Source: CAWJPY01 sp963844865 (GTDB lineage Bacteria > Acidobacteriota > Thermoanaerobaculia > Thermoanaerobaculales > Sulfomarinibacteraceae). From it: DNA of 64,000 nt. Positions 16,012 through 24,932 of the stretch are shown in pieces (the stretch's first letter is position 1; each line of letters begins with the position of its first letter). The stretch is from assembly GCA_963844865.1 (NCBI GenBank), contig CAWJPY010000006.1, positions 600,793 through 664,792 of the forward strand, given 5' to 3'. Position numbers and translations under genes: made by a program. The notes beneath the pieces were generated by a model, which was not told the DNA's origin, ran no database searches, and saw only the letters and a list, made by a program, of their open reading frames with translations.

Positions 16012-17771
16012 ACGCCTGGCAACGTCCCTGGTGCACGGATCTCGACCGCTCGCGCCTCGGCGAGGCGGTAGAGGTGGTTGGGTGGGTCCGGCGGCGCCGT
16101 GACCTCGGCGGGCTGGTGTTCGTGGATCTCCGCGACCGTTCCGGCATCGTGCAGCTCGTCTTCGAGGACGACATGGTGGCCGCGGGCGAGAGCCTGTCAG
16201 CCGAGGACGTGATCCGGGTCCGGGGTCGGGTGCGAGAGCGGGCTCCCGGCCAGGCCAATCTCGACCTGGCGAGCGGCGAGATCGAGGTGGCGGCCGGCGA
16301 GCTCGAAGTGCTCGCCCATGCCGAAACACCGCCCTTCGTGGTGGAGGACGACAGCAATGCTTCGGAGGAGCTGCGCCTGACCCACCGCTACCTGGACCTC
16401 CGCCGGCCGCGCATGGCCCAGGCGCTGGTGCTCCGCCACCGCGTGCTTCTGGAGACCAGGCGTTACTTCGACGAGCATGACTTCGTGGAGGTGGAGACTC
16501 CCATCCTGACCCGATCCACCCCCGAGGGCGCACGTGACTTCCTGGTGCCGTCACGGATCCACCGGGGCTCGTTCTACGCCCTGCCGCAGTCGCCCCAGCT
16601 CTTCAAGCAGCTGCTGCAGGTGGCGGGGATCGGTCGCTACCTCCAGATCGCGCGCTGCTTCCGTGACGAGGACCTGCGCGCCGACCGCCAGCCCGAGTTC
16701 AGCCAGATCGACGTCGAGGCGTCGTTCATCGTCGAGGAGGACATCTACACTCTCGTCGAGGGCCTGTTCTCCCGCATCTTCCCGTTGGCCGGCATCACCC
16801 CGCCCCGGACCTTCCCGCGCGTGAGCTATCGGGAGGCCATGGAGCGATTCGGGTCGGATCGGCCCGACACCAGGTTCGGCCTCGAGCTGCGGGAGCTGGG
16901 GGATCTCTCTCGGGGATGTGGCTTCCGGATCCTGGAAGAGGCGGCGACCCAGGGGCGGGTGAAGGGCATCGTGCTGCCGGGAGGCGCGACCGCCTCGCGG
17001 CGGCAGCTCGACGACCTGAGCACGGTGGTGGCGCCCTACGGCGCCCGCGGCCTGCTGTGGTTCAAACGCACCGCCGAGGGCGTGGCGTCGCCGGCCGCCA
17101 AGGCGCTCGGCGAGGCCGGGGTGCGCCGTTTCCTGGACGCCGCCGGCGCCGGCGAGGGCGACCTGCTCTTGGTTGTGGGCGGACCCGAGAAGGTGGTCCT
17201 GGCGGCCCTGGGCGCGCTCCGGCTGCATCTCGCCGCTGCCCATGAGCTCATCCCCCCCGGCCGCCACGACTTCCTGTGGGTGACCGACTTCCCGCTCCTG
17301 GAGTGGAACGAGGAGGATGGCCGCTTCTACGCCATGCACCATCCCTTCACCGCGCCCGCCGCCGATGACGCCAAGCTCCTGGAGACGGATCCCGGCACCG
17401 TGCGCGCGCGAGCCTACGATGTGGTGATGGACGGCGTCGAGCTCGGGGGAGGCTCCATCCGGATCCACCGTGCGGACCTGCAGCGCCGTATGTTCCGGGC
17501 GCTCGGCATCGACGAGGCGGAGGCCGCACACCGCTTCGGCTTCCTGCTGGAGGCCTTCCGCTACGGCGTGCCTCCCCACGGGGGCATCGCCCTCGGCGTC
17601 GATCGCCTGGTGATGATCATGGCCGGCCGGGACTCCATCCGGGACGTCATGGCCTTTCCGAAGACCACGTCCGCCGCCTGCCTCATGACCGATGCGCCGT
17701 CACCCGTCGACGACGCCCAGCTCGGCGAGCTCGGTGTGTGCCTGGAGGACAGGCCGGGCGGGAAGGCCTAG
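16008..17771 (+). CDS. aspS: Aspartyl-tRNA synthetase, bacterial type
   Basis: A 587-residue class IIb enzyme. Domains in order are the N-terminal OB-fold for the anticodon (VVGWVRRRRDLGGLVFVDLRD), the catalytic core with QSPQLFKQLLQVAG and motif 2 RCFRDEDLRADRQPEFSQID, the bacterial GAD insertion (about 280-410), and motif 3 GGIALGVDRLVMIMAGRDS. Whether it also charges tRNA-Asn cannot be told, since no gatCAB or asnS is in the window. It is coupled to hisS by a 4-nt overlap, a common pairing in bacteria. Confidence 0.97.
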   Translation: MNAWQRPWCTDLDRSRLGEAVEVVGWVRRRRDLGGLVFVDLRDRSGIVQLVFEDDMVAAGESLSAEDVIRVRGRVRERAPGQANLDLASGEIEVAAGELEVLAHAETPPFVVEDDSNASEELRLTHRYLDLRRPRMAQALVLRHRVLLETRRYFDEHDFVEVETPILTRSTPEGARDFLVPSRIHRGSFYALPQSPQLFKQLLQVAGIGRYLQIARCFRDEDLRADRQPEFSQIDVEASFIVEEDIYTLVEGLFSRIFPLAGITPPRTFPRVSYREAMERFGSDRPDTRFGLELRELGDLSRGCGFRILEEAATQGRVKGIVLPGGATASRRQLDDLSTVVAPYGARGLLWFKRTAEGVASPAAKALGEAGVRRFLDAAGAGEGDLLLVVGGPEKVVLAALGALRLHLAAAHELIPPGRHDFLWVTDFPLLEWNEEDGRFYAMHHPFTAPAADDAKLLETDPGTVRARAYDVVMDGVELGGGSIRIHRADLQRRMFRALGIDEAEAAHRFGFLLEAFRYGVPPHGGIALGVDRLVMIMAGRDSIRDVMAFPKTTSAACLMTDAPSPVDDAQLGELGVCLEDRPGGKA

Positions 17772-18036
17772 CAGGCCGGCGCTGATCGCTGATCGCCACC
17801 TGCTGACGGCCGGTCGCCGATCCATGACCTGTGAGCACTGACCGCCGACGCTGGTGCCGCCCGCGTCACACCCCGCCGCCACCTCGAGAAGGCCGGAGAC
17901 GGTCCCGGGCACTTGCTCGGATGAGGCGTTGTGCGGGCTGTCGATTCACGACGAGCTGCCTGGCACGGGCCTTGACGTCGCCCATGTAGGTTGACGGCGG
18001 TTGGCGTCCTCTCTGGTACCCCCGGAGTCTCGCGCG

Positions 18037-18291
18037 TCAGTCGGGCCCGTTTTCGTCGAGGGCCATCTCGCCCCGCTCCACGGCGGCCAGGAGCTCGCGG
18101 GCGGCGGCGACGTCCTCCTGGCGCACCAGGATCTGGACCATGCCGAGACCGTTCAGGGTCAGCCCGTGGGTTTTGCGCAGCGCCTCGCCGCGCACCCAGG
18201 TGGGAATGCCGTTGGCCTCGAGGAAGGCGCGGACCTGCTCCTCTTCGGCCCCGCCGTGAGCGGCATGCACGGTCACCATCTGCTCGTCCAT
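18037..18291 (-). CDS. DUF2007-type small protein
   Basis: An 84-residue cytosolic protein of the DUF2007 (putative signal-transducing) type. The pattern is VTVHAAHGGAEEEQVRAFLE, then GIPTWVRGE and VQILVRQEDVAAARELLA. Family members recall a PII-like ferredoxin fold, but no function is proven. ATG at 18291 has AAGGAGACG upstream. It is convergent with aspS and divergent from the tRNA genes. The 265 nt between aspS and this gene hold nothing recognisable. Confidence 0.82.
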   Translation of the reverse strand: MDEQMVTVHAAHGGAEEEQVRAFLEANGIPTWVRGEALRKTHGLTLNGLGMVQILVRQEDVAAARELLAAVERGEMALDENGPD

Positions 18292-18334
18292 CACGTCTCC
18301 TTCGTCGAGCCTAGCACGGGGTCCCACCCGTGTG

Positions 18335-18364
18335 TTGACAGATTCTCGCTGTGGTTGCTACCAT
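18335..18364 (+). promoter_or_regulatory. Sigma-70-type promoter for the tRNA-Val pair
   Basis: A perfect -35 TTGACA (18335-18340), an 18-nt spacer and TACCAT (18359-18364, 4 of 6 to TATAAT). It lies about 100 nt before the first tRNA and points toward it. Confidence 0.55.
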
Positions 18365-18466
18365 CCTCGTTCCCGCTCCGGGCGGGGCCGATCGTCATGA
18401 TCTTTGTCAGGACACCGGGTCGAAGACGGGCCGCAAGCGTCCTTGAGACCGCCCGTCCATAGCCAC

Positions 18467-18543
18467 AGGCGCGTAGCTCAGGTGGTTAGAGTGCTACCTT
18501 GACACGGTAGAGGTCCGCGGTTCGAGTCCGCGCGCGCCTACCA
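18467..18543 (+). tRNA. tRNA-Val (anticodon GAC)
   Basis: 77 nt with encoded CCA. The acceptor stem is AGGCGCG/CGCGCCT, U8 A9 follow, the D-arm starts GCTC, the anticodon stem is CTACC/GGTAG around loop TTGACAC (anticodon GAC) and the T-stem is CGCGG/CCGCG with loop TTCGAGT. It reads GUC and GUU codons. Confidence 0.95.
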
Positions 18544-18554
18544 TGCGTGCACGA

Positions 18555-18631
18555 AGGCGCGTAGCTCAGTTGGTTAGAGCGCATCCCTCACACGGATGAG
18601 GTCCGCGGTTCGAGTCCGCGCGCGCCTACCA
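18555..18631 (+). tRNA. tRNA-Val (anticodon CAC)
   Basis: 77 nt with encoded CCA, 11 nt after the first tRNA. The acceptor and T-arm are identical to its neighbour. The anticodon stem is CATCC/GGATG around loop CTCACAC (anticodon CAC), reading GUG. The two look like a tandem duplication that diverged in the anticodon arm. Confidence 0.95.
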
Positions 18632-18639
18632 GGATCGCT

Positions 18640-18674
18640 ATGACCGACCCCGGGGTCGGTCATTTTGTTTTTTT
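18640..18674 (+). terminator. Rho-independent terminator after the tRNA genes
   Basis: A perfect 24-nt palindrome (18640-18663, arms ATGACCGACCCC/GGGGTCGGTCAT) is followed by TTTTGTTTTTTT. It ends the tRNA transcript just before the thrS ribosome site. Confidence 0.9.
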
Positions 18675-18685
18675 GGAGCGACGCG

Positions 18686-20629
18686 ATGGCGGACACAATC
18701 CTCGTCACCCTGCCGGACGGCAGCAACCGCGAGTACCCCGCAGGTACCACGGTGCTGGACGTGGCCAAGAGCATCGGCCCCCGATTGGCGAAGGACACCG
18801 TGGCCGGCCGCATCAACGGTCACCTCGTGGACCTGCGCACTCCCTTGGACGAGGACGTCACCCTGCGGATCGTCACCGTGCGCGATCCCGAGGGGGGTCA
18901 CGTGATCCGCCACTCCGCCGAGCACGTGCTGGCGGACGCGGTGAAGCGGCTGTGGCCGGGCACGCCGATCGACGCCGGCCGCCAGGACCACTCCGAGAAG
19001 TATCAGTACGACTTCCGCTTTCCGCGGCCGTTCACCCCCGAGGACTTCCCCCGCATCGAAGAGGAGATGCGGAAGATCATCGCCCAGGACCTGCCTTTCG
19101 AGCGGGTCGAGGCCGACCGCGAACGGGTGCGCGAGCTCATGGGGGAGCGGGGTGAGGACATCAAGCTCCGCCGTCTCGAGGACATCCCCGAGGGCGAGAC
19201 CATCTCCCTGTACCGGCACGGCGACTTCGTGGACCTGTGCCGCGGCCCGCACGTCCAGCGCACCTCGCAGATCGGGGCGGTGCGCCTGCTCGAAGCGTCG
19301 GGCGCCTACTTCAAGGGCGACGAGCGCAACGAGATGCTGCAGCGGATCTACGGCACGGCCTTCGCGAGCGCCGAGGAGCTGGACGCCTACTTCGAGCGCC
19401 TGGAGGAGATCCGGCGCCGCGACCATCGCCGCCTGGGCAGGGAGCTGGACCTCTTCTCCTTCCATCCGGAGGCACCGGCCAGCCCCTTCTTCCACCCCCG
19501 GGGAGCCATCATCTACAACTCCCTGATGGAGCTCATGCGGGAGCGGTACCGCCGGTACGGGTACCACGAGGTCATCACCCCGCAGATCTTCGACGTCGAG
19601 CTGTGGAAGCGCTCCGGACACTACGAGGCCTACCGGGACGACATGTTCTTCGCCGACGCCTTCGACGAGGTGGAGTCGCGGTCGTCCAGCGTGAAGCCCA
19701 TGAACTGCCCGGGTCACTGCCTGCTGTACGCCGGAAGCGCTCACTCCTACCGCGACCTGCCGATCCGCTACGCCGACTTCGGCCGCCTCCACCGCTACGA
19801 GCGCTCGGGGGTGGTCACCGGCCTGACACGGGTCCGTACCTTCTCCCAGGACGACGCCCACATCTTCTGCGCGCCCGAGCAGATCGAGGCGGAGGTGAGC
19901 GCGCTCTTCGACCTGATCTTCGATGTCTACGAGGTGTTCGGGTTCTCCGCCATCTCGATCCGTCTCGCCACCAGGCCGGAGAACTCCATCGGCGACCTCG
20001 CGGTCTGGGAGCACGCGGAGAGGGTGCTCGGGAACTGCCTGCGCGCCCGCCGGGGATCGGACTTCGAGGTGGAGCCCGGAGGGGGCTCGTTCTACGGTCC
20101 CAAGATCGACTTCGACGTCAAGGATGCCCTGGGCCGCGACTGGCAGCTCGCCACCATTCAGCTCGACTTTCAGATGCCGGAGCGCTTCGGGCTCACCTAC
20201 GTCGACTCCGAGGGCGAGGAGCGGCGGCCGGTGATGGTGCACCGCGCCATCCTGGGATCCCTGGAGCGCTTCATCGGCGTCATGCTCGAGCACTTCGGCG
20301 GCGATCTTCCAGCCTGGCTGGCGCCGGAGCAGGCGCGGGTGCTGCCGGTCACCGACGCCGTGAACGGCTACGCCGAGGCGGTGGCGGACACGCTCAGGGA
20401 GCGGGGACTGCGGGTTTCGGCCGACACCCGCTCGGAGAAGCTCGGGTACAAGATCCGTGACGGAGAGACCATGAAGATCCCCTACCTGCTGGTGGTCGGC
20501 CAGCGGGAGGAGCAGTCGAGAACCGTCTCGCTGCGTCTGCGCCACGGGCGCGATCAGGGCGCGGCGAGCCTGGACGAGGTGGCCGAGCGGATGGTGGATG
20601 CCGTCCGCGGCCGCTCGTTGGAGCTTTGA
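18686..20629 (+). CDS. thrS: Threonyl-tRNA synthetase
   Basis: A 647-residue class II synthetase. It has an N-terminal TGS domain (1-62), an editing domain with zinc/editing residues in HVIRHSAEHVLADAV and YRHGDFVDLCRGPHV, a catalytic core with KPMNCPGHCLLYAG and motif 2 FGRLHRYERSGVVTGLTRVR, and a C-terminal anticodon domain. ATG 18686 follows GGAG by 7 nt; the frame opens 21 nt earlier inside the terminator, so that start is rejected. Normally infC follows; here rpmI starts 17 nt later. Confidence 0.97.
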   Translation: MADTILVTLPDGSNREYPAGTTVLDVAKSIGPRLAKDTVAGRINGHLVDLRTPLDEDVTLRIVTVRDPEGGHVIRHSAEHVLADAVKRLWPGTPIDAGRQDHSEKYQYDFRFPRPFTPEDFPRIEEEMRKIIAQDLPFERVEADRERVRELMGERGEDIKLRRLEDIPEGETISLYRHGDFVDLCRGPHVQRTSQIGAVRLLEASGAYFKGDERNEMLQRIYGTAFASAEELDAYFERLEEIRRRDHRRLGRELDLFSFHPEAPASPFFHPRGAIIYNSLMELMRERYRRYGYHEVITPQIFDVELWKRSGHYEAYRDDMFFADAFDEVESRSSSVKPMNCPGHCLLYAGSAHSYRDLPIRYADFGRLHRYERSGVVTGLTRVRTFSQDDAHIFCAPEQIEAEVSALFDLIFDVYEVFGFSAISIRLATRPENSIGDLAVWEHAERVLGNCLRARRGSDFEVEPGGGSFYGPKIDFDVKDALGRDWQLATIQLDFQMPERFGLTYVDSEGEERRPVMVHRAILGSLERFIGVMLEHFGGDLPAWLAPEQARVLPVTDAVNGYAEAVADTLRERGLRVSADTRSEKLGYKIRDGETMKIPYLLVVGQREEQSRTVSLRLRHGRDQGAASLDEVAERMVDAVRGRSLEL

Positions 20630-20646
20630 CAGCAAGGAGAGATGCG

Positions 20647-20847
20647 ATGCCCAAGCTCAAGACGCACCGCGGAGCCGCCAAGCGGATCAAACGAACCGCC
20701 ACCGGCAAGTTCAAGCGGCACAGCGCGTACCACACCCACATCCTGACCAAGAAGACGACGAAGAGGAAGCGTCGGCTGCGCAAGGCCACGCTGGTGTCGG
20801 CGAGTGACGCCAAGGTGGTGCGCCGCATGCTGGCGGCGGGACGCTGA
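20647..20847 (+). CDS. rpmI: 50S ribosomal protein bL35
   Basis: 66 residues, basic, starting PKLKTHRGAAKRIKRTATGK as in the bL35 family. The start is set by AAGGAGAG, 7 nt upstream. It forms a pair with rplT 9 nt downstream. In many bacteria infC precedes it; that gene is absent here. Confidence 0.97.
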   Translation: MPKLKTHRGAAKRIKRTATGKFKRHSAYHTHILTKKTTKRKRRLRKATLVSASDAKVVRRMLAAGR

Positions 20848-20856
20848 GGAGGCGCC

Positions 20857-21210
20857 ATGAGAGTCACCCGTTCCACCAACCGCAAGGATCGTCGGCAGCG
20901 GATCCTCAAGCTCGCCGAGGGCTACTGGGGCTCCAAGTCCAGGCTCCATCGAGTGGCCAAGCTCCAGGTGGAGAAGTCCCTCGGCTACGCCTATCGCGAC
21001 CGCAAGCAGCGCAAGCGCCAGTTCCGGCGCCTGTGGATCGCCCGTATCAACGCCGCCGCCCGCCAGCACGGCACCACCTACAGTGCGCTGGTGGCCGGCC
21101 TGAAGAGCGCCGGCTGCGAGCTCGACCGCAAGATGCTCGCAGACCTGGCGGTGCACGACCCGGCGGCCTTCGGCCAGCTCGTGGATCTCGCCAAGGACGT
21201 CCACGCCTGA
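20857..21210 (+). CDS. rplT: 50S ribosomal protein bL20
   Basis: 117 residues with the family patterns MRVTRSTNRKDRRQRILKLA, YAYRDRKQRKRQFRRLWI and RINAAARQHGTTYSAL. bL20 binds 23S rRNA early in 50S assembly. GAGGAGG lies upstream of the ATG. It is followed after 7 nt by pheS, the standard gene order. Confidence 0.97.
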   Translation: MRVTRSTNRKDRRQRILKLAEGYWGSKSRLHRVAKLQVEKSLGYAYRDRKQRKRQFRRLWIARINAAARQHGTTYSALVAGLKSAGCELDRKMLADLAVHDPAAFGQLVDLAKDVHA

Positions 21211-21217
21211 GGCCGGG

Positions 21218-22243
21218 ATGTCGACGAGCCGCCTGGACGAGGCGCGCGCTGCGTTCGAGCGCGATCTGGCGGCCGCGGGGGACGACCCCGAGGCTGTGGA
21301 GAGGGTCCGCGTCGCCTACGCGGGCCGACGGTCGGGGCTGCTCGGCGAGCTCACGGCCGCCCTCCGGGAGCTGCCGAAGGAGGAGCGGCGGGAGTACGGC
21401 CGCGCCCTCAACGAGCTCAAGGAGCTCATCGGGCAGCGCCTGGAGACGGCGAAGGAGCAGGCCCGGACGGCCGGATCAGGGCGCGGCCGCCGGCCCGTCG
21501 ACGTCACCCTGCCGGGACGTCGACCGCCCCGGGGCGCGGCGCACCCGGTCCACATGGTGCGCCGCCGCATCGAGTCCATCTTCCTGCGCATGGGGTACGA
21601 CGTGGAGGACGGACCCGAGGTGGAGGACGACTGGCACAACTTCGAGGCCCTCAACATACCGCCCGACCACCCGGCGCGTGACGACCAGGACACCTTCTAC
21701 CTTCCCGGAGGCTCCCTCCTGCGCACCCACACCTCACCGGTCCAGGCGCGGGTCATGGAGAGCCGTGAGCCGCCCATCCGGATCATCGTCCCGGGCCGGG
21801 TCTTCCGCCGCGACTCCGATCTCAGGCACTCGCCCATGTTCCACCAGATCGAGGGGCTGTTGGTGGACGAGGGCATCACCTTCGGTCACCTGAAGGCGAC
21901 CCTGGAGGCCTTCCTCCAGGACCTCTTTGGGACCTATGACGTCGACATCCGTCTGCGACCCGGGTACTTCCCGTTCACCGAACCGTCCGCGGAGGTGGAC
22001 ATCAGCTGCATCTTCTGCCACGGCTCCGGATGTGGGATGTGCTCGGGGTCGGGCTGGATCGAGGTCCTGGGTGCGGGGATGGTCGATCCCAGGGTGTTCG
22101 AGGCCGTGGGCATCGACCCGGAGCGCTACACAGGCTTCGCCTTCGGCATCGGGCTCGATCGGCTCGCCATCCTCCTCTACGGCATCCCCGACCTGCGGCA
22201 GCTCTTCGAGGGGGACCCCAGGCTGACGAGGCAGCTGTCATGA
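21218..22243 (+). CDS. pheS: Phenylalanyl-tRNA synthetase alpha subunit
   Basis: The 341-residue catalytic subunit of the alpha2beta2 enzyme. A helical N-terminal coiled coil (1-85) is followed by the class II core: HPVHMVRRRIESIFLRMGY, LLRTHTSPVQARVM, GRVFRRDSDLRHSPMFHQIEGL and GFAFGIGLDRLAILLYG. Within the core, CIFCHGSGCGMCSGSGW has four Cys and looks like a small zinc-binding loop, which also occurs in PheS of other phyla. The stop overlaps pheT by ATGA, so subunit amounts are coupled. Confidence 0.97.
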   Translation: MSTSRLDEARAAFERDLAAAGDDPEAVERVRVAYAGRRSGLLGELTAALRELPKEERREYGRALNELKELIGQRLETAKEQARTAGSGRGRRPVDVTLPGRRPPRGAAHPVHMVRRRIESIFLRMGYDVEDGPEVEDDWHNFEALNIPPDHPARDDQDTFYLPGGSLLRTHTSPVQARVMESREPPIRIIVPGRVFRRDSDLRHSPMFHQIEGLLVDEGITFGHLKATLEAFLQDLFGTYDVDIRLRPGYFPFTEPSAEVDISCIFCHGSGCGMCSGSGWIEVLGAGMVDPRVFEAVGIDPERYTGFAFGIGLDRLAILLYGIPDLRQLFEGDPRLTRQLS

Positions 22244-24270
22244 AGTTCGACCTCGCCTGGTTGACCGAGCACCTGACGACCGAGCCCGACGCTGATGTTC
22301 TCGCACAGCGGCTGACGGCGAGCGGTTTCCTGGTGGAGCTGAGGGAGAACGTGGCCGGCGGCGCGGTGTGGGATGTGGAGATCACAACCAATCGTCCCGA
22401 CGCCATGAACCACCGGGGTCTGGCGCGGGAGGCGGCGGTGGCGGTCACCTCGGGCCTGCGGCCGCTGGCGGTGGCCCTCGCCGAGAGCGACGAGGCGGCC
22501 GACGATGTGGCTGCCGTGGAGATCGCGGATCCCGAGCTGTGCCCGCGGTACGTGGCCCGGATCGTGCGCGGGGTGCGACTGGGGCCGTCCCCGGAGGCCC
22601 TGCAGCGCCGCCTGGAACGCTGCGGCGTGCGACCCATCAACGCCATCGTGGACGCCACCAACTACGTGCTCCTTGAGCTCGGGCAACCCCTGCACGCCTT
22701 TGACCTCGCCCGCCTGGAGGGACGGAGGATCGTCGTCCGCCGCGCCCACGAGGAGGAGCGACTCACGACCCTCGACGGGGTGAGTCGGCGGCTCCAAGCC
22801 TCCGACCTCGTGATCGCCGACGGCGAGCGGGCGGTGGCCCTCGCCGGGATCATGGGCGGTGCCGACTCGGAGATCGGGGAGGGCACCACCGACGTCCTGA
22901 TCGAGAGCGCCCACTTCGATGCGTTGACGGTGCGGCGGACCGCCCGTCGTCTCGGCATGCACACCGAGGCCTCGCACCGCTTCGAGCGCGGCTCTGACCC
23001 GGAGATCGCGGCCGTGGCCTCGGACGCTGCGGCGGAGATGATCGCCCGCCTGGCCGGTGGCCGGGTGTGCCGGGGCCGCATCGACGTGTACCCACGGCCG
23101 TGGCAGGCCCGGCGGCTCGTCTTGGACGTGGGCGCCCTGTCCGCCTTCGCCGGCCTCGACATCGACCCGAGCCGCGCCGCCGCCATCCTCGACGGCCTCG
23201 GCTTCGGTCCCGCCGTGGACGGACCGCGGATCGCGGTCACGGTGCCGTCGCACCGGGTGGACGTGGAGCGGGTCGCCGACCTCTACGAGGAGGTGCTGCG
23301 CCACGTGGGCTACGGCACCGTGCCGGCCCGTCTGCCCGTGCTGCGAACCGAGCCCGGCCGCCGCCACCCCAACTGGGAGCTGGTGGACCGGGGGCGGCAG
23401 GCCGCGATCGCCGCCGGTCTCGCGGAGGTCGTCACGTGGTCCTTCGTGGACCCCGACGACGACGCCCTCGTGGACGGCCTTCCCGGCTGCCCCGGATCTC
23501 CCCTGGCGTTGGCCAACCCCCTGGCTCAAACTCAGGCCATCATGCGCCGGTCCCTGCTGCCCGGGCTCCTCGCGGCGGCCCGGGCGAGCCTCAACCGGGG
23601 CGAACGGCGCCTCGCCGTCTTCGAGGAAGGACGGGTGTTCGCCTCCGAGGATGGACAGCCGCGCGAGGCGGAACGCATCGGTGTGGTGCTCTCCGGCACC
23701 ACCGAGGACGGCCGGGTCGTGGACTTCGCCGATCTCAAGGGGCGGGTGGAGGCGATCCTCGACGGGACGTGCTTTCCCGTGGTCGAGTGGCGCCGCGGAG
23801 GATCGCCGTGGTTGGACGAGGACCAGGGAGCGACGCTCGAGATCGAGGGCGCGCCCATCGGGTGCGCCGGGCTCCTCGCCGCCGAGCTCGCCGCGCGCTG
23901 GGATCTGCGACAGCCGCTGTACGTGGCGGAGCTGGATCTCGGCGCCGCCATGGCGACGCCGCCGATGCCCCAGTACCGACCGTTGCCCCGATTCCCGGCG
24001 GTGACGGCCGACATGACGGTAGAGCACCCCGTGGGGCTCGAGTACCGGGAGCTGATCGGCGCCGTCGAGGAACTGGCCGGTGAGCTGGTGGAGTCGGTGG
24101 AGCTGGAGAACCGCTACAGCGGCGATGAGCTGGAAGGCCGGGTCGTACGCACCACGTTGCGTCTCATCTACCGGCACCCCGAGCGCTCACTGACCCAGGA
24201 CGAGGTCAACGCGGCGCAGGACCGGCTGCGCGAGGCGCTGGCGCGGCGCCTCGGCGTGGGTTTCGCATGA
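22240..24270 (+). CDS. pheT: Phenylalanyl-tRNA synthetase beta subunit, short form
   Basis: 676 residues, well below the usual 790-800. After the first 40 residues (MKFDLAWLTEHLTTEPDADV) the protein goes directly to VEITTNRPDAMNHRGLAREA. So the EMAP/OB tRNA-binding domain (about residues 40-150 in E. coli PheT) is missing. The B3/B4 editing domain (INAIVDATNYVLLELGQPLH), B5 and the C-terminal ferredoxin-like anticodon domain (LPRFPAVTADM to the end) are present. The reading frame is unbroken and the start overlaps pheS, so the absence looks real rather than a frameshift. Confidence 0.96.
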   Translation: MKFDLAWLTEHLTTEPDADVLAQRLTASGFLVELRENVAGGAVWDVEITTNRPDAMNHRGLAREAAVAVTSGLRPLAVALAESDEAADDVAAVEIADPELCPRYVARIVRGVRLGPSPEALQRRLERCGVRPINAIVDATNYVLLELGQPLHAFDLARLEGRRIVVRRAHEEERLTTLDGVSRRLQASDLVIADGERAVALAGIMGGADSEIGEGTTDVLIESAHFDALTVRRTARRLGMHTEASHRFERGSDPEIAAVASDAAAEMIARLAGGRVCRGRIDVYPRPWQARRLVLDVGALSAFAGLDIDPSRAAAILDGLGFGPAVDGPRIAVTVPSHRVDVERVADLYEEVLRHVGYGTVPARLPVLRTEPGRRHPNWELVDRGRQAAIAAGLAEVVTWSFVDPDDDALVDGLPGCPGSPLALANPLAQTQAIMRRSLLPGLLAAARASLNRGERRLAVFEEGRVFASEDGQPREAERIGVVLSGTTEDGRVVDFADLKGRVEAILDGTCFPVVEWRRGGSPWLDEDQGATLEIEGAPIGCAGLLAAELAARWDLRQPLYVAELDLGAAMATPPMPQYRPLPRFPAVTADMTVEHPVGLEYRELIGAVEELAGELVESVELENRYSGDELEGRVVRTTLRLIYRHPERSLTQDEVNAAQDRLREALARRLGVGFA

Positions 24271-24303
24271 GGCCTTCAGCGCCGTTTTCCAGGAGGAAGT
24301 GAC

Positions 24304-24561
24304 ATGCCCATGGAGTCGATCCTGAAGAAGCTGGAGGGGCGCATCGAGGAGTTCGTACGCGCCCACGAACAGGCGACCGCCCGGGTGGCGGAGCTCGAGA
24401 GCCGGGTGGCGGAGCTGGAGGCGCAGCTGGCGGACAGCTCGGCGGACACCGAGCGGCTGCGCGGGCTCGAGGAGCAACGAGACGACCTCGCTGAGAGGCT
24501 GGGCAAGGTGCTCGAGACCATCGATTCCGCGCTCTCCGCGGGCTCGCCCGAGGCCTCCTGA
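24304..24561 (+). CDS. Small coiled-coil protein, ZapB-like
   Basis: 85 residues, almost all heptad-repeat coiled coil (VAELESRVAELEAQLA). AGGAGGAAG precedes the ATG. It lies between pheT and zapA, the place where a ZapB-like or hypothetical coiled-coil gene often sits. A link to the Z-ring is suggested only by this neighbourhood. Confidence 0.75.
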   Translation: MPMESILKKLEGRIEEFVRAHEQATARVAELESRVAELEAQLADSSADTERLRGLEEQRDDLAERLGKVLETIDSALSAGSPEAS

Positions 24562-24591
24562 CACGTCCCGTAATTCCCTCTGCCGATGGGG

Positions 24592-24597
24592 TATACT
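24592..24597 (+). promoter_or_regulatory. Possible -10 box for zapA and 6S RNA
   Basis: TATACT, 20 nt before the zapA start, in a 56-nt gap. No good -35 at the right distance was found. Confidence 0.3.
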
Positions 24598-24617
24598 TGA
24601 GGTGGTTTGGAGGGCCG

Positions 24618-24929
24618 ATGACGACCGTTCGAGCCACGATCGAGATCTTCGGACAGCGTCTCGGCGTGCGGACTGACGGCGATGGGCAGCGCTTGGAAGA
24701 GCTGGCGCGCTTCGTCGATGGGCGCATGCGCGAGGTCGCGGATCGCAGCTCCAGCGTGGACACGGTCAAGATTGCAGTTCTGACCGCGTTGAACATCGCG
24801 GACGAGCTTTTTTGTGAGCGTGAATCGAAGCAGGATGCACGGCACAAACGGTTGGAAGAGCAGGCGGAACGACTCGTGTTCAAACTCGAGGAAGCTATGG
24901 TGACCGGGACAACCCGGGAGAGTGAATGA
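24618..24929 (+). CDS. zapA: Cell division protein ZapA
   Basis: 103 residues. The N-terminal ZapA head (TIEIFGQRLGVRTDGDGQRLEELARFVDGRM) is followed by ALNIADELFCERES and a C-terminal coiled coil. ZapA crosslinks FtsZ filaments at midcell. ATG 24618 follows GGAGGG at 6-nt spacing; an ORF start 21 nt upstream has no ribosome site. The order zapA-6S RNA-rny is a strongly conserved block in several phyla. Confidence 0.88.
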   Translation: MTTVRATIEIFGQRLGVRTDGDGQRLEELARFVDGRMREVADRSSSVDTVKIAVLTALNIADELFCERESKQDARHKRLEEQAERLVFKLEEAMVTGTTRESE

Positions 24930-24932
24930 TGA

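Noticed and set aside
17961..17976. Sigma-54-like TGGCAC...TTGAC between aspS and the DUF2007 gene
   Set aside because: The -12 element has GA instead of the needed GC, and no gene starts downstream in the right direction.
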